Below are positions 26,878 to 34,650 of a stretch of DNA of 47,519 nt, in pieces (within the stretch, counting starts at the first letter, position 1; each line of letters opens with the position of its first letter). This stretch comes from Nitrosomonadales bacterium (GTDB taxonomy: Bacteria > Pseudomonadota > Gammaproteobacteria > Burkholderiales > Gallionellaceae). Location: positions 1 to 47,519 of the forward strand of contig JACPYR010000034.1 of the NCBI GenBank assembly GCA_016195965.1. The letters are read 5' to 3'. The position numbers and the translations under genes were made by a program. The notes beneath the pieces were generated by a model, which saw nothing but the letters and a program-made list of their open reading frames with translations, ran no database searches and was not told the origin of the DNA.

Positions 26878-28407
26878 ATGAAACAGGTATCGGGATTTTC
26901 GCTTGGCATTTCGCTCGGCATCGCATCGGCCATGTTGGCTGGCTGCGGCGGGGGGGGCGCATCTACGGCAGCGGGGGCGCCAACGGCTGTGGTGCTGAAA
27001 GGGTCCAATACGGCGTATGCGTCACAAAATGGCGCAGGGCGCGAAGGCTCGCAGCATCACGAAGGCCCGAAAAATGTCATATTTTTTCTCGGTGACGGCA
27101 TGGGGATGACCACGATGACCGCGGCGCGCATTTATGCGGTCGGCGAGGACGGCGACCTGACAATGGATACGCTGCCCGAAACGGCTTTCGTGAAGACCTT
27201 CTCCAACGATGCCCAGGTGACCGACAGCGCACCCTCCATGGCCGCTTACATGACCGGCGTAAAAATGAATAACGAGGTCATTTCGATGTCTCCGAACACC
27301 GTGGCAGTTCCCCCGGTTGCCGATTCGAACGGCAACCTGCTGGCGAACAATTGCGGCAGCGACAATGGCACGCCGGTTCAGACGTTGCTGGAAATCGCCA
27401 AGGAGGAAGGCATGGCGACCGGCGTGGTGACCACCACCCGTGTAACCCATGCGACACCGGCCGCAACTTATGCGCATATTTGCCACCGCGATCTGGAAAA
27501 CGATATCGCAGCCGCAATGGTGCCGGGCGGGACAGGATTTAACCCTGCATTGGGCAACGGGATAGACGTGGTGCTCGGTGGCGGAAAAAGTTTCTTTACG
27601 CCCTTTGTGAATAAGGGTAAGCGTGCCGATGGCCGTGACCTGATTGCCGAAATGAAGGCGCAGGGTTATGCCTATGCCAGCAATGCAACAGAATTCAACG
27701 CCATCGATCCGGCTGCTACCGATCATTTGCTGGGTTTGTTTACTTCCAGCCATATGAGTTATGACCTCGATCGCAATCCTGCCAAGGAACCCAGCCTGGC
27801 TGAGATGACCACCAAGGCCATGGATGTGCTGGGCAAAAACAACAAGGGATATTTCCTGATGGTGGAAGGCGGGCGCATAGATCATGCATTGCATGAAACG
27901 ACGGCCAAAAAAGCCTTGCAGGACACCATCGCATTCGATAATGCGATCAAGGCTGCGATAGGCAAGGCGAAGCTGACCGACCCTACGCTGGCTAATACGC
28001 TGATTGTGGTCACCGCCGACCACGACCACACGCTGGTGCTGAACGGCTATGCGAAGCGTACCGGCAAAACCACCGCTACGACTCCGGGTGTGCTGGGCGT
28101 GGTGCTGAATTATGTGACCGGCGTATCCGACAAGGATATGGACGGCATGCCATACAGCATCATCGGTTTTGGCAATGGAGAAAACCGCACGCAGGGCGCG
28201 CGCTCCAGCATGCCGGCTCTGACCGATGCAACGGTAAGCGCGAATACCTACCATCAGGAAGCGGCGATTCCTACAGCCGCCGGGAGCGAGACACACGGCG
28301 GCACCGATGTCTTCCTTGGCGCAATCGGCAAGGGTGCAGAGAATTTCTTCGGAACCATGGATAACACCAAGGTGTTCAAACTGATCCGTTCTGCGGCCGA
28401 TTTGTAA
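26878..28407 (+). CDS. PhoA-family alkaline phosphatase, lipoprotein form
   Basis: The 509-residue protein has a lipoprotein leader with lipobox LAGC (Cys23), a Gly/Ala-rich linker, then the alkaline phosphatase fold: FFLGDGMGMTTMTAARIY (metal Asp), nucleophile Ser117 in TDSAPSMAAYMTG, VEGGRIDHALH, and TADHDHT near the C-terminus. It removes phosphate from esters while anchored to a membrane. A candidate Pho box lies just upstream and AGGAGG precedes the ATG. The second PhoA copy starts 29 bp downstream; the two share most motifs, a tandem duplication. Confidence 0.93.
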   Translation: MKQVSGFSLGISLGIASAMLAGCGGGGASTAAGAPTAVVLKGSNTAYASQNGAGREGSQHHEGPKNVIFFLGDGMGMTTMTAARIYAVGEDGDLTMDTLPETAFVKTFSNDAQVTDSAPSMAAYMTGVKMNNEVISMSPNTVAVPPVADSNGNLLANNCGSDNGTPVQTLLEIAKEEGMATGVVTTTRVTHATPAATYAHICHRDLENDIAAAMVPGGTGFNPALGNGIDVVLGGGKSFFTPFVNKGKRADGRDLIAEMKAQGYAYASNATEFNAIDPAATDHLLGLFTSSHMSYDLDRNPAKEPSLAEMTTKAMDVLGKNNKGYFLMVEGGRIDHALHETTAKKALQDTIAFDNAIKAAIGKAKLTDPTLANTLIVVTADHDHTLVLNGYAKRTGKTTATTPGVLGVVLNYVTGVSDKDMDGMPYSIIGFGNGENRTQGARSSMPALTDATVSANTYHQEAAIPTAAGSETHGGTDVFLGAIGKGAENFFGTMDNTKVFKLIRSAADL

Positions 28408-28436
28408 TCGCGAGTCACCAATCTGGAGAATCTAAC

Positions 28437-29831
28437 ATGATCAAACGCTCTCTCATTGCAGTAGTATTCGCAGCTTCTGTTGCAGCACAGGCTCACGCCG
28501 CTGGCGAAGCCAAAAATGTCATCTTCTTCCTCGGCGACGGGATGGGGCCGACCACGATTACCGCAGCGCGCATCTACAAATACAACGAAGAAGGGTTGCT
28601 GAATTTTGAGAAGCTCGAGCGCACCGCGCGCATCAAGACTTACTCGAACGATGCGCAAACTACCGATAGCGCGCCGTCGATGGCGGCGTACATGACCGGC
28701 GTCAAGGCCAATAACGAAGTGCTGGCGATGACGCCCGATACCGTGGCCGTCAGGCCAGGCAAAGACGCCAACGGCAATCTGGGGGTGAACAATTGCCTGC
28801 CAACCAATGGCAAGGCAGTGCAGACTATCCTTGAATTGGCCAAGGCTAACGGCAAGGCTGTCGGCTCCATTACCACGACCGAGCTGACGCATGCGACACC
28901 GGCAGCGACGTTCTCGCACATCTGCAACCGCGATGCGCAATACGACATTGCCGCTCAACTGGTTCCAGGCGGCGCGGGTTTCAATCCGGCACTCGGTGAT
29001 GGGGTCGATGTGTTGATGGGCGGCGGACGCAATCACTTTACTCCCTTTGCGGCGACCAATCCCAAGGGGCGGGCAGACGGGCGCAATCTGCTGGCCGAGC
29101 TGGCAAGCAATGGCTATACCATTGCCGCCACCAAAGCCGACATGGCGACTGCACCGGTCAACAAAAAATTTATCGGGCTGTTTAGCAGCAAGAGCCACTT
29201 GGAGTATGAGTTGGATCGTACCGCCGTTCCTCCCAAAGGAGAGGGCGCTACCCAGCCTAGCCTGGCGGAAATGACGGGCAAGGCGATCGACATTCTTGCG
29301 CAGAATCCCAACGGCTATTTCCTGATGGTCGAAGGCGGACGCATAGACCACGCTTTGCATGGTACCAACGCCAAGCGGGTGATGGAAGACACGATCGCGT
29401 TCGATAACGCGGTGCAGGCCGCGCTGGACAAGGTCAGGGAAACCGATCCCGAGCTGGAACATACGTTGATTGTGGTTACCGCCGACCACGATCACACGAT
29501 GACCTTAAACGGCTATGTCAAGCGCGGCAATCCCATTCTCGACATCAGCCGCGACGTAAAGGGCAACCCGATATTGGATGCGAACGGCAATACATCGACA
29601 ACGCTGGTGTTTGGCAATGGTCCGAACCGTCCCAATGTGCGCGGCAACCTGACTAGCTCCACGGTGCTTGCGGATAACTATTTGCAGGAAACCGGGGTGC
29701 GTCTGGCGAGCGAAACGCACGGCGGCGGCGACGTAAAACTGCTGGCCACCGGCGCCGGTTCCAAGGTATTCAAGGGGACGATGGATAACACCAAGGTGTT
29801 TAGCCTGCTTAAATCTGCATACGGGTTTTAA
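28437..29831 (+). CDS. PhoA-family alkaline phosphatase, soluble periplasmic form
   Basis: The 464-residue protein starts with a Sec signal peptide (cut near AHA-AG) and shows the same motifs as its neighbour: FFLGDGMGPTTITAARIY, nucleophile Ser78 in TDSAPSMAAYMTG, VEGGRIDHALHGTNAK, TADHDHT. It lacks the lipobox, so it should be free in the periplasm or released. The two copies are closely alike through the core but differ in leader and in a C-terminal insert. The ATG at 28437 has GGAGAA upstream. A terminator-like hairpin follows at 29870. Confidence 0.94.
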   Translation: MIKRSLIAVVFAASVAAQAHAAGEAKNVIFFLGDGMGPTTITAARIYKYNEEGLLNFEKLERTARIKTYSNDAQTTDSAPSMAAYMTGVKANNEVLAMTPDTVAVRPGKDANGNLGVNNCLPTNGKAVQTILELAKANGKAVGSITTTELTHATPAATFSHICNRDAQYDIAAQLVPGGAGFNPALGDGVDVLMGGGRNHFTPFAATNPKGRADGRNLLAELASNGYTIAATKADMATAPVNKKFIGLFSSKSHLEYELDRTAVPPKGEGATQPSLAEMTGKAIDILAQNPNGYFLMVEGGRIDHALHGTNAKRVMEDTIAFDNAVQAALDKVRETDPELEHTLIVVTADHDHTMTLNGYVKRGNPILDISRDVKGNPILDANGNTSTTLVFGNGPNRPNVRGNLTSSTVLADNYLQETGVRLASETHGGGDVKLLATGAGSKVFKGTMDNTKVFSLLKSAYGF

Positions 29832-29869
29832 GTTTCGCGGATAACATCGCGGCAACGCGATTTGGCATG

Positions 29870-29909
29870 GTCGGCGCAGGGTTTTCAGTCCTGCGCCGAC
29901 TTCATTTTC
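29870..29909 (+). terminator. Terminator-like hairpin after the PhoA pair
   Basis: Perfect 11-bp arms (29870-29880 and 29890-29900) over a nine-base loop, then TTCATTTTC. The T-run is imperfect. It lies 39 bp after the stop. Confidence 0.6.
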
Positions 29910-29923
29910 ATCAAGGAAATAAT

Positions 29924-30646
29924 ATGATTTTCACCACTGGACGGATCAAGCATTTATTCCTGGCTACATTATTTTTTGCAACATGTTCATATAGCGTGGC
30001 CGGTTTTTGCGCTGATGCCGCACAAACTTTTGTAACGGCGCCGGATCTGGACATGTCGATAAAATACTACAGCCGGGTGTTGACCAAGGAAGGCGTGATC
30101 CGCGAAAGCCGTTATACGGAAAAAATGCTGCGCCGCCCCGGGCATGTCTGGGTTACGCGGGTGTTGCCAAAATTGTCGGCGAACGACGAAGCGCAGGAAG
30201 AACATGAACACAAGCATTTCAACTATGTGTTGTTGCCGCGCCATGTGATCCGGGATGGCAGTGATATGCGCGTGGAGTTTGTTGATTTCCACGATAAAGC
30301 CGTGGTGAATATCGCCCCCAGCGAATATGAAAACATTAATTTTGATGGCTCCTGGGCCAATACTTTCTTCCTGATCGACCCGCAAAATGTCACTGCGTTG
30401 CCGCCTTTGTCGCAAGCTTCCCCCGCGCCAGATGCGCGCTGGTATGGGGATGAGAAAAACGGGATTTTCCAGCGCGTGCTGTGGGACGAGAAGAAAATGA
30501 TTCCTCTGATAGCCGAAACGGGTGACCGTGCCGGCACGTTCTTCCGGCGTATGGAGGTCAAGCCGCAGGCTGCTTTGGCTAAACATATGCCGTGGGAAAA
30601 ATTGCAAGGCTATGCGCAAAAAGAATATGCCGATTTTCTGGACTGA
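29924..30646 (+). CDS. Exported protein of unknown function
   Basis: The 240-residue protein starts MIFTTGRIKHL and has a signal peptide (cut likely after FCA, about residue 30). The rest is soluble, with no recognised domain; it is rich in charged and aromatic residues (KYYSRVLTKEGV, FNYVLLPRHVIRDG, RWYGDEKNGIFQRV). The ATG at 29924 has AAGGAA upstream; an earlier ATG frame from 29867 overlaps the terminator hairpin and is rejected. It follows the phosphatases, and its last 73 codons are repeated at 32746-32972 with only silent changes, so the protein has been under selection. Function not known. Confidence 0.82.
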   Translation: MIFTTGRIKHLFLATLFFATCSYSVAGFCADAAQTFVTAPDLDMSIKYYSRVLTKEGVIRESRYTEKMLRRPGHVWVTRVLPKLSANDEAQEEHEHKHFNYVLLPRHVIRDGSDMRVEFVDFHDKAVVNIAPSEYENINFDGSWANTFFLIDPQNVTALPPLSQASPAPDARWYGDEKNGIFQRVLWDEKKMIPLIAETGDRAGTFFRRMEVKPQAALAKHMPWEKLQGYAQKEYADFLD

Positions 30647-30724
30647 ATTCAATAACGCTATGTCGGCTCATGCCATCGCGTTAGCCCTGCAATAAACCAT
30701 TCACGGCAAATTAATTGCAATACT
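30420..30724. repeat. Copy 1 of a ~305-bp duplicated block (3' end of the unknown gene)
   Basis: It aligns with 32746-33055. The coding part differs at eight silent positions; the part after the stop has diverged more. The block ends exactly where the IS3 remnant begins. Confidence 0.85.
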
Positions 30725-31154
30725 GAATCGCCCCGGGTTTTGAGGAGGCTCCTAATCCTGAGAGAATGGAGCCATGAACAAATCAAACAAATATTCCCCC
30801 GCAGTTAGAGAACGCGCAGTCCGCATGGTGCAGGAGCACCGCAGTGAGTATCCCTCGCGGTGGGCGGCCATTGAGTCGATTGCGCCGAAGATCGGCTGCT
30901 CGGCCCATACTTGGCTTGAATGGGTGCGCAAACATGAGATTGATACCGGCCTGCGCGACGGCGTCACCAGCGAGAAGCGCGAACGCATCAACGCTGGAAT
31001 GGGTGGCTTGGTTCAACAACCACCGCCTGCTGGAACCGATAGGATACATCCCTCCCGCAGAAGCTGAGGTAAACTACTATCGGCAACTCGCCAAGGTAAC
31101 CATTTCAGTGCCTTAACTTAAACCAAACAGCCTCCATGAAAATCGGGGCGATTA
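30724..31154 (+). mobile_element. IS3-family insertion sequence remnant, internally deleted
   Basis: The left end (AATCGCCCCGGGTTTTGAGGAGGCT) and the inverted right end (AATCGCCCC...GGAGGCT, read on the - strand from about 31154) are matching terminal inverted repeats with mismatches. Between them lie the start of OrfA and the end of OrfB only; the middle, with the DDE catalytic core, is gone. It cannot move by itself. No clean target-site repeat was found. Confidence 0.8.
30774..31116 (+). pseudogene. IS3-family transposase, OrfA start fused to OrfB end
   Basis: The first 70 or so codons (from ATG 30774) read as an IS3 OrfA helix-turn-helix protein ([42 protein letters not shown]). After about 30990 the other frame reads [25 protein letters not shown], the C-terminal end of OrfB. 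About 1 kb of the usual OrfA/OrfB is missing, including the DDE residues. Non-functional. Confidence 0.85.
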
Positions 31155-31474
31155 GGTCCATCGACGATTTCGGCATCGGCTACTCTTCGTTCGAGCAACT
31201 CGGCCGCATCCCCTTCACCGAGATGAAGCCGGATCGCAGCTTCGTCTCAAGGGGAACGCAGGATGCTTCGGCCCGCGCGATTCTGGAGAGCAGCATGGAC
31301 ATGGCGCGCAAGCTGGGGGCTGTCCATCGTGGCCAAAGGTGTCGAAACCGGGCAGGACTCGAATTGGTGCGCACGCTGGGATGCGACCGGGTGCAGGGAT
31401 ATTTGATTGCCAGGTCGATGCCGGTGGGTGACTTGCTCGCCTGGTTGCGCGATGAAAAAAGAACAGGAATATGA
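31155..31474 (+). pseudogene. EAL-domain fragment (C-terminal third), N-terminus lost at the IS end
   Basis: Starting right at the IS right end, the reading frame gives SIDDFGIGYSSFEQLGRIPF and later VRTLGCDRVQGYLIARSMPV, the last part of a cyclic di-GMP phosphodiesterase. In the middle an extra G near 31316 shifts the frame (LSIVAKGVET is read in +1) and a second shift near 31360 restores it. The EAL motif itself and any input domain are missing. The end overlaps or abuts the REC-PP2C gene, so the two were probably an operon (REC-EAL plus REC-phosphatase). Confidence 0.82.
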
Positions 31475-31476
31475 TT

Positions 31477-32655
31477 ATGATAGATAGGGCAGCATATAGT
31501 CGGGATGCAGGGAATCAGCCGCTCAGGATTTTGGTGGTGGACGACACCCCGGCCAATGTGGCGCTACTCCGGGCCGCTTTGAACAGGGCAGGGCACACAG
31601 TGATTGCCGCCGCCAGCGGTGAACAGGCTCTGGAGCTTTTTGTGACGGACAGACCGGATGTCGTGCTGATGGACGTGATGATGCCGGGCATCGGCGGCAT
31701 CGAGGCTACGCGCCGGATGCGCGCGCTGAATATCGAGCGGTGGATACCGATCATTTTTGTCAGCGCGTTGAGTCACCGCGACGACATGGTGCGCGGCCTG
31801 GAGGCAGGCGGGGATGACTATGTGGTCAAGCCGGTGGATCTGGTTTTGCTGCTGGCGAAAATCAATGCGATGCAGCGCATCGCCATGCTGGAGCGCAGGT
31901 TGCATCAAGCGAACGGCGAGCTCCTGGCTGCGCGGGATGCTTCCGAATATGAACTGAATATGGCCAAAGAGCTGATGGCGCACATGGTGCGGGAATCTTC
32001 GCTGCCGGTGCCGGGAGTCGAGTTGTGGCTGCAACCCGCTGCCGAATTGAGCGGTGATCTGGTCATCACCCAGAAATACTGTAACGACCGCGACTATGTG
32101 CTGCTGGCCGATGCGATGGGGCACGGCTTGCCCGCCGCGCTGCCGCTGATGCCGCTGGTGCAGGTTTTTTCCACGATGACGAGTGATGGCTTCACTGTCT
32201 CGGCAATCGTGCGGGAAATGAACGCTCGTCTGAAGTCTCTGTTGCCGGTAGGGAATTTCGTGGCGGTGACGCTGTTGAGCGTTGATCGCGCCAATCGTGT
32301 TCTGGAGATATGGAACGGCGGCAATCCTGCGGCCTTGTTGCTGGATGCCGAGGGCAGCCTTATGCGGCAATTCAAATCCAGCCATCCCGCCATCGGGGTG
32401 TTGCGGGGAGATGATTTCGATGGCAGCACGGAATTGTTTCAGTGGAGCCAGCAGGGTTGGCTGATGTGCTATTCCGACGGGTTGTCCGATGTCAGGAATG
32501 CGCAGGGTGAAGAGTTCGGCACGGAGCGCATCATGGAAGCATCACTTGGCGGTGACCCGGTTCAAGCGCTTACACAGGCCGTCACCGCTCATCTCAAAGG
32601 GTGTGCGGCACATGACGATATTTCCCTCGCCGTGATCGATCTTCAGCAAACCTGA
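31477..32655 (+). CDS. Response regulator with PP2C/SpoIIE-type Ser/Thr phosphatase output
   Basis: The 392-residue protein has a receiver domain (about 15-130; Asp66 in VLMDVMMPG, Lys in VKPVD), a helical linker, and a PP2C/SpoIIE phosphatase domain (about 175-390) with SGDLV, DAMGHGLPAAL, NGGNPAALL, YSDGLSD and DDISLAVI. RsbU-like proteins dephosphorylate anti-anti-sigma factors; no such partner is nearby. The ATG at 31477 has AGGAA at proper distance; the ATG at 31471 sits too close to it. It is the only intact gene of the 2-kb inserted segment. Confidence 0.88.
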   Translation: MIDRAAYSRDAGNQPLRILVVDDTPANVALLRAALNRAGHTVIAAASGEQALELFVTDRPDVVLMDVMMPGIGGIEATRRMRALNIERWIPIIFVSALSHRDDMVRGLEAGGDDYVVKPVDLVLLLAKINAMQRIAMLERRLHQANGELLAARDASEYELNMAKELMAHMVRESSLPVPGVELWLQPAAELSGDLVITQKYCNDRDYVLLADAMGHGLPAALPLMPLVQVFSTMTSDGFTVSAIVREMNARLKSLLPVGNFVAVTLLSVDRANRVLEIWNGGNPAALLLDAEGSLMRQFKSSHPAIGVLRGDDFDGSTELFQWSQQGWLMCYSDGLSDVRNAQGEEFGTERIMEASLGGDPVQALTQAVTAHLKGCAAHDDISLAVIDLQQT

Positions 32656-32678
32656 TCGTCGCGGCTCAAGGATGCCTA

Positions 32679-32745
32679 ATGCCTGGGCGAAAATATCAGG
32701 CTGAGCACGCCGCCGGCGATGATCAGCGCCATGCCTATCCAGCCG
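32679..32745 (-). pseudogene. Fragment: C-terminal end of an EamA/DMT-type transporter
   Basis: On the - strand the last 22 codons read GWIGMALIIAGGVLSLIFSP and end in a stop near 32676. This is the typical last helix of drug/metabolite transporters. Upstream it runs straight into the duplicated gene tail on the other strand, so it is a recombination junction. Confidence 0.6.
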
Positions 32746-32972
32746 CCCCCGCGCCAGATGCGCGCTGGTATGGGGATGAGAAAAACGGGATTTTTCAGCG
32801 GGTGTTGTGGGACGAGAAGAAAATGATCCCGCTGATAGCCGAGACGGGTGACCGTGCCGGCACGTTTTTCCGGCGTATGGAGGTCAAGCCGCAGGCTGCT
32901 TTGGCTAAACATATGCCGTGGGAAAAATTGCAAGGCTATGCGCAAAAAGAATATGCCGACTTTCTGGACTGA
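32746..32972 (+). pseudogene. Displaced 3' end of the unknown exported-protein gene
   Basis: Its 73 codons from APDARWYG to FLD give the same amino acids as the end of the gene at 29924-30646 with eight third-base or silent changes. No start or signal peptide precedes it; the in-frame ORF from 32679 comes from unrelated sequence. See the findings for its meaning. Confidence 0.85.
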
Positions 32973-33055
32973 ATTTATTAACGCGGCATCGGCTCATACA
33001 TCCAACGTCTGTCTGCAACAAACAATTCACGGCAAATTAATTGCATTGCAATACT
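32746..33055. repeat. Copy 2 of the ~305-bp duplicated block
   Basis: It matches 30420-30724. It holds a displaced gene tail (32746-32972) without a start and about 80 bp of downstream sequence, to TTGCAATACT. Beyond that it continues into the small ORF and phoU, so this copy is joined to the original downstream flank. Confidence 0.85.
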
Positions 33056-33123
33056 CGTTACTTACCATGGCCTGAGAGTGTGGCACGGTCGCTGCACTCA
33101 TTAACCTGATAAGGAGTATCAAA

Positions 33124-33249
33124 ATGAACGACAAAAACAACATCGTTTCTAACGCAGATGCAACCCAGTTAGATGTCGAATTTTATACGTCTCTTGGGTG
33201 GTTGTCGGCACTCTCTGTGTCGATAGCAGGTTTTATTTGCAACGTTTAA
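33124..33249 (+). CDS. Small peptide gene (41 residues), function unknown
   Basis: An ATG at 33124 follows AAGGAGTATCAAA, a strong ribosome-binding site. The peptide begins MNDKNNIVSNADATQLD and ends in a hydrophobic half (GWLSALSVSIAGFICNV) with one Cys. It could be a small membrane protein or a modified-peptide precursor; no modifying enzyme or transporter is nearby. It is too short for reliable family assignment, so the call rests on the start signal and clear reading frame. Confidence 0.55.
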   Translation: MNDKNNIVSNADATQLDVEFYTSLGWLSALSVSIAGFICNV

Positions 33250-33266
33250 TGGTGGCTTAAGGTAGA

Positions 33267-33296
33267 AGAGGCCAGGGGGATAGTCGCCCTTGGCCG
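33267..33296 (+). terminator. Weak hairpin after the small peptide gene
   Basis: GGCCAGGGG and CCCTTGGCC can pair with one bulge; only GTTTGGG follows. A second palindrome, CTCCCGTTCGGGAG, lies at about 33311-33324. Terminator role uncertain. Confidence 0.35.
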
Positions 33297-33409
33297 TTTG
33301 GGCTGCTCATCTCCCGTTCGGGAGTTGTAATGTATCGTGCGATATGCGGGTAATCGGTCTGCCGGGTTGAGGGGTGACATTTATCGCTCCAATGGGTGCT
33401 ATTAAAAAG

Positions 33410-34117
33410 TTACTGCCGTACTTCGTGTTCAATTTCTTCTGCGCTGACATGGCGCACATCGCGCCCCTTGACCATGAAGACCACATATTCGGACATATTC
33501 TTGGCGTGGTCGCCTATGCGTTCAATGGCCTTCGCGACAAATAGGACATCCAGCGCATTGCTAATCGTCCGTGGATCTTCCATCATGAATGTGACGAGAT
33601 AACGCATCACAGCGCGGAATTCCTCGTCCACCAGCTCATCTTCGCGCACGATCTGTGCAACAGCGGAAATGTCCAGATTGGCAAAAGCGTCCAGCGATTG
33701 GCGTAGCATATCCAACGTCAAATCCGCAGCATATTTTATTCTATCGAAACGCGGCAGGGTAAGGCTTTTTTTCTGGGCAAGATTCCTGGCTGTGATGGCA
33801 ATTCTTTGCGCTTCGTCGCCGATGCGTTCGAGATCGGTAATGGTTTTGATTGCCATCGTTACCATGCGCAAATCACCTGCGGTTGGCTGGCGGCAGGCGA
33901 TGATGCGGGCGCAACTCTCATCTATGGCTACTTCCAGCGCATTGATGCGGTGGTCATCGGCAATAATGCGCTCGATAGAAACAATATCGCTGCTGCCGAG
34001 CGCGCCAATCGCAAGCCGGATTTGTGAGCAAACCAACTCGCCCATCACCAAGACGCGTTCACGTATGGATTCGAGTTCTGCGTCATATTGCTTTGAAGTG
34101 TGTTCGCTAAAATCCAT
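33410..34117 (-). CDS. phoU: Phosphate signalling protein PhoU
   Basis: The 235-residue all-helical protein has two repeats of the PhoU motif: AIKTITDLERIGDEAQRIA (about 95-115) and LFVAKAIERIGDHAKNMSEYVV (about 195-220), which bind metal clusters. PhoU links the Pst transporter to the PhoR kinase and curbs phosphate uptake. The start is the ATG at 34117 (MDFSEHTSKQYDAEL); the longer frame to 34276 has no family support. It is about 18 kb from pstB, at the far end of the phosphate island, and runs toward it. It is divergent from arsR. Confidence 0.95.
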   Translation of the reverse strand: MDFSEHTSKQYDAELESIRERVLVMGELVCSQIRLAIGALGSSDIVSIERIIADDHRINALEVAIDESCARIIACRQPTAGDLRMVTMAIKTITDLERIGDEAQRIAITARNLAQKKSLTLPRFDRIKYAADLTLDMLRQSLDAFANLDISAVAQIVREDELVDEEFRAVMRYLVTFMMEDPRTISNALDVLFVAKAIERIGDHAKNMSEYVVFMVKGRDVRHVSAEEIEHEVRQ

Positions 34118-34277
34118 GCTGCAATATCCTATCTGCTGATATTTTGCGATTCTACCCGTGCGGTGTGACATTTTTGTTGCCGGAGAATCTGTGAACAACA
34201 CGGGCGTCAGAACATGTTGATAAACCCGTTTTACATATTTTTGCGGCCATGGTTTAATAGCCGAAATTAATTTCATA

Positions 34278-34290
34278 ATTGTTTAACAAT
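34278..34290. promoter_or_regulatory. Perfect palindrome upstream of arsR
   Basis: ATTGTT-T-AACAAT lies 11 bp before the arsR ATG, in the right place for an autoregulatory ArsR operator. AT-rich imperfect palindromes are usual for this family. Confidence 0.5.
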
Positions 34291-34301
34291 GGAAACATAA
34301 T

Positions 34302-34628
34302 ATGATGAAACCGGCTCAAGTGGTAAAGGCATTGTCCGCGTTGGCGCAACCCACGCGCCTGGCGGTCTATCGTTTACTGGTGGAGCGCGGGCCTGATGGG
34401 GTGGCGGCGGGGCAGATAGCGGAGAAGTTGAAAGTATCCCCGGCGACGCTGTCGTTTCATTTCAAGACGCTCAGTCATGCCGGGCTGATCGAGAGCCGAC
34501 AGGATGGGCGCTTCATCTACTATGCCGCGAATTTCGCGGTGATGAATGGCATCGTGGCGTATTTGACGGAAAACTGTTGTGGCGGGGACCGGGCTGGCTG
34601 CGCAGTGCCGGTAAAGAAGAAGTGTTGA
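34302..34628 (+). CDS. arsR: ArsR-family arsenite-responsive repressor
   Basis: The 108-residue winged-helix protein has the recognition helix region VSPATLSFHFKTLSHAGLI and a C-terminal Cys cluster (Cys92, Cys93, Cys100, Cys108). In the Acidithiobacillus ferrooxidans ArsR, As(III) binds Cys95/96/102, a C-terminal site; the layout here matches that type and not the classical helix-3 CVC site. It heads the ars operon, 22 bp before arsC, and has a palindrome just upstream. Confidence 0.92.
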   Translation: MMKPAQVVKALSALAQPTRLAVYRLLVERGPDGVAAGQIAEKLKVSPATLSFHFKTLSHAGLIESRQDGRFIYYAANFAVMNGIVAYLTENCCGGDRAGCAVPVKKKC

Positions 34629-34650
34629 TAACGTATATGAGGATGGTGAG

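Noticed and set aside
33124-33249. Lanthipeptide precursor
   Set aside because: Only one Cys, no GG-type leader end, and no LanM/LanB-like enzyme or transporter within the window.
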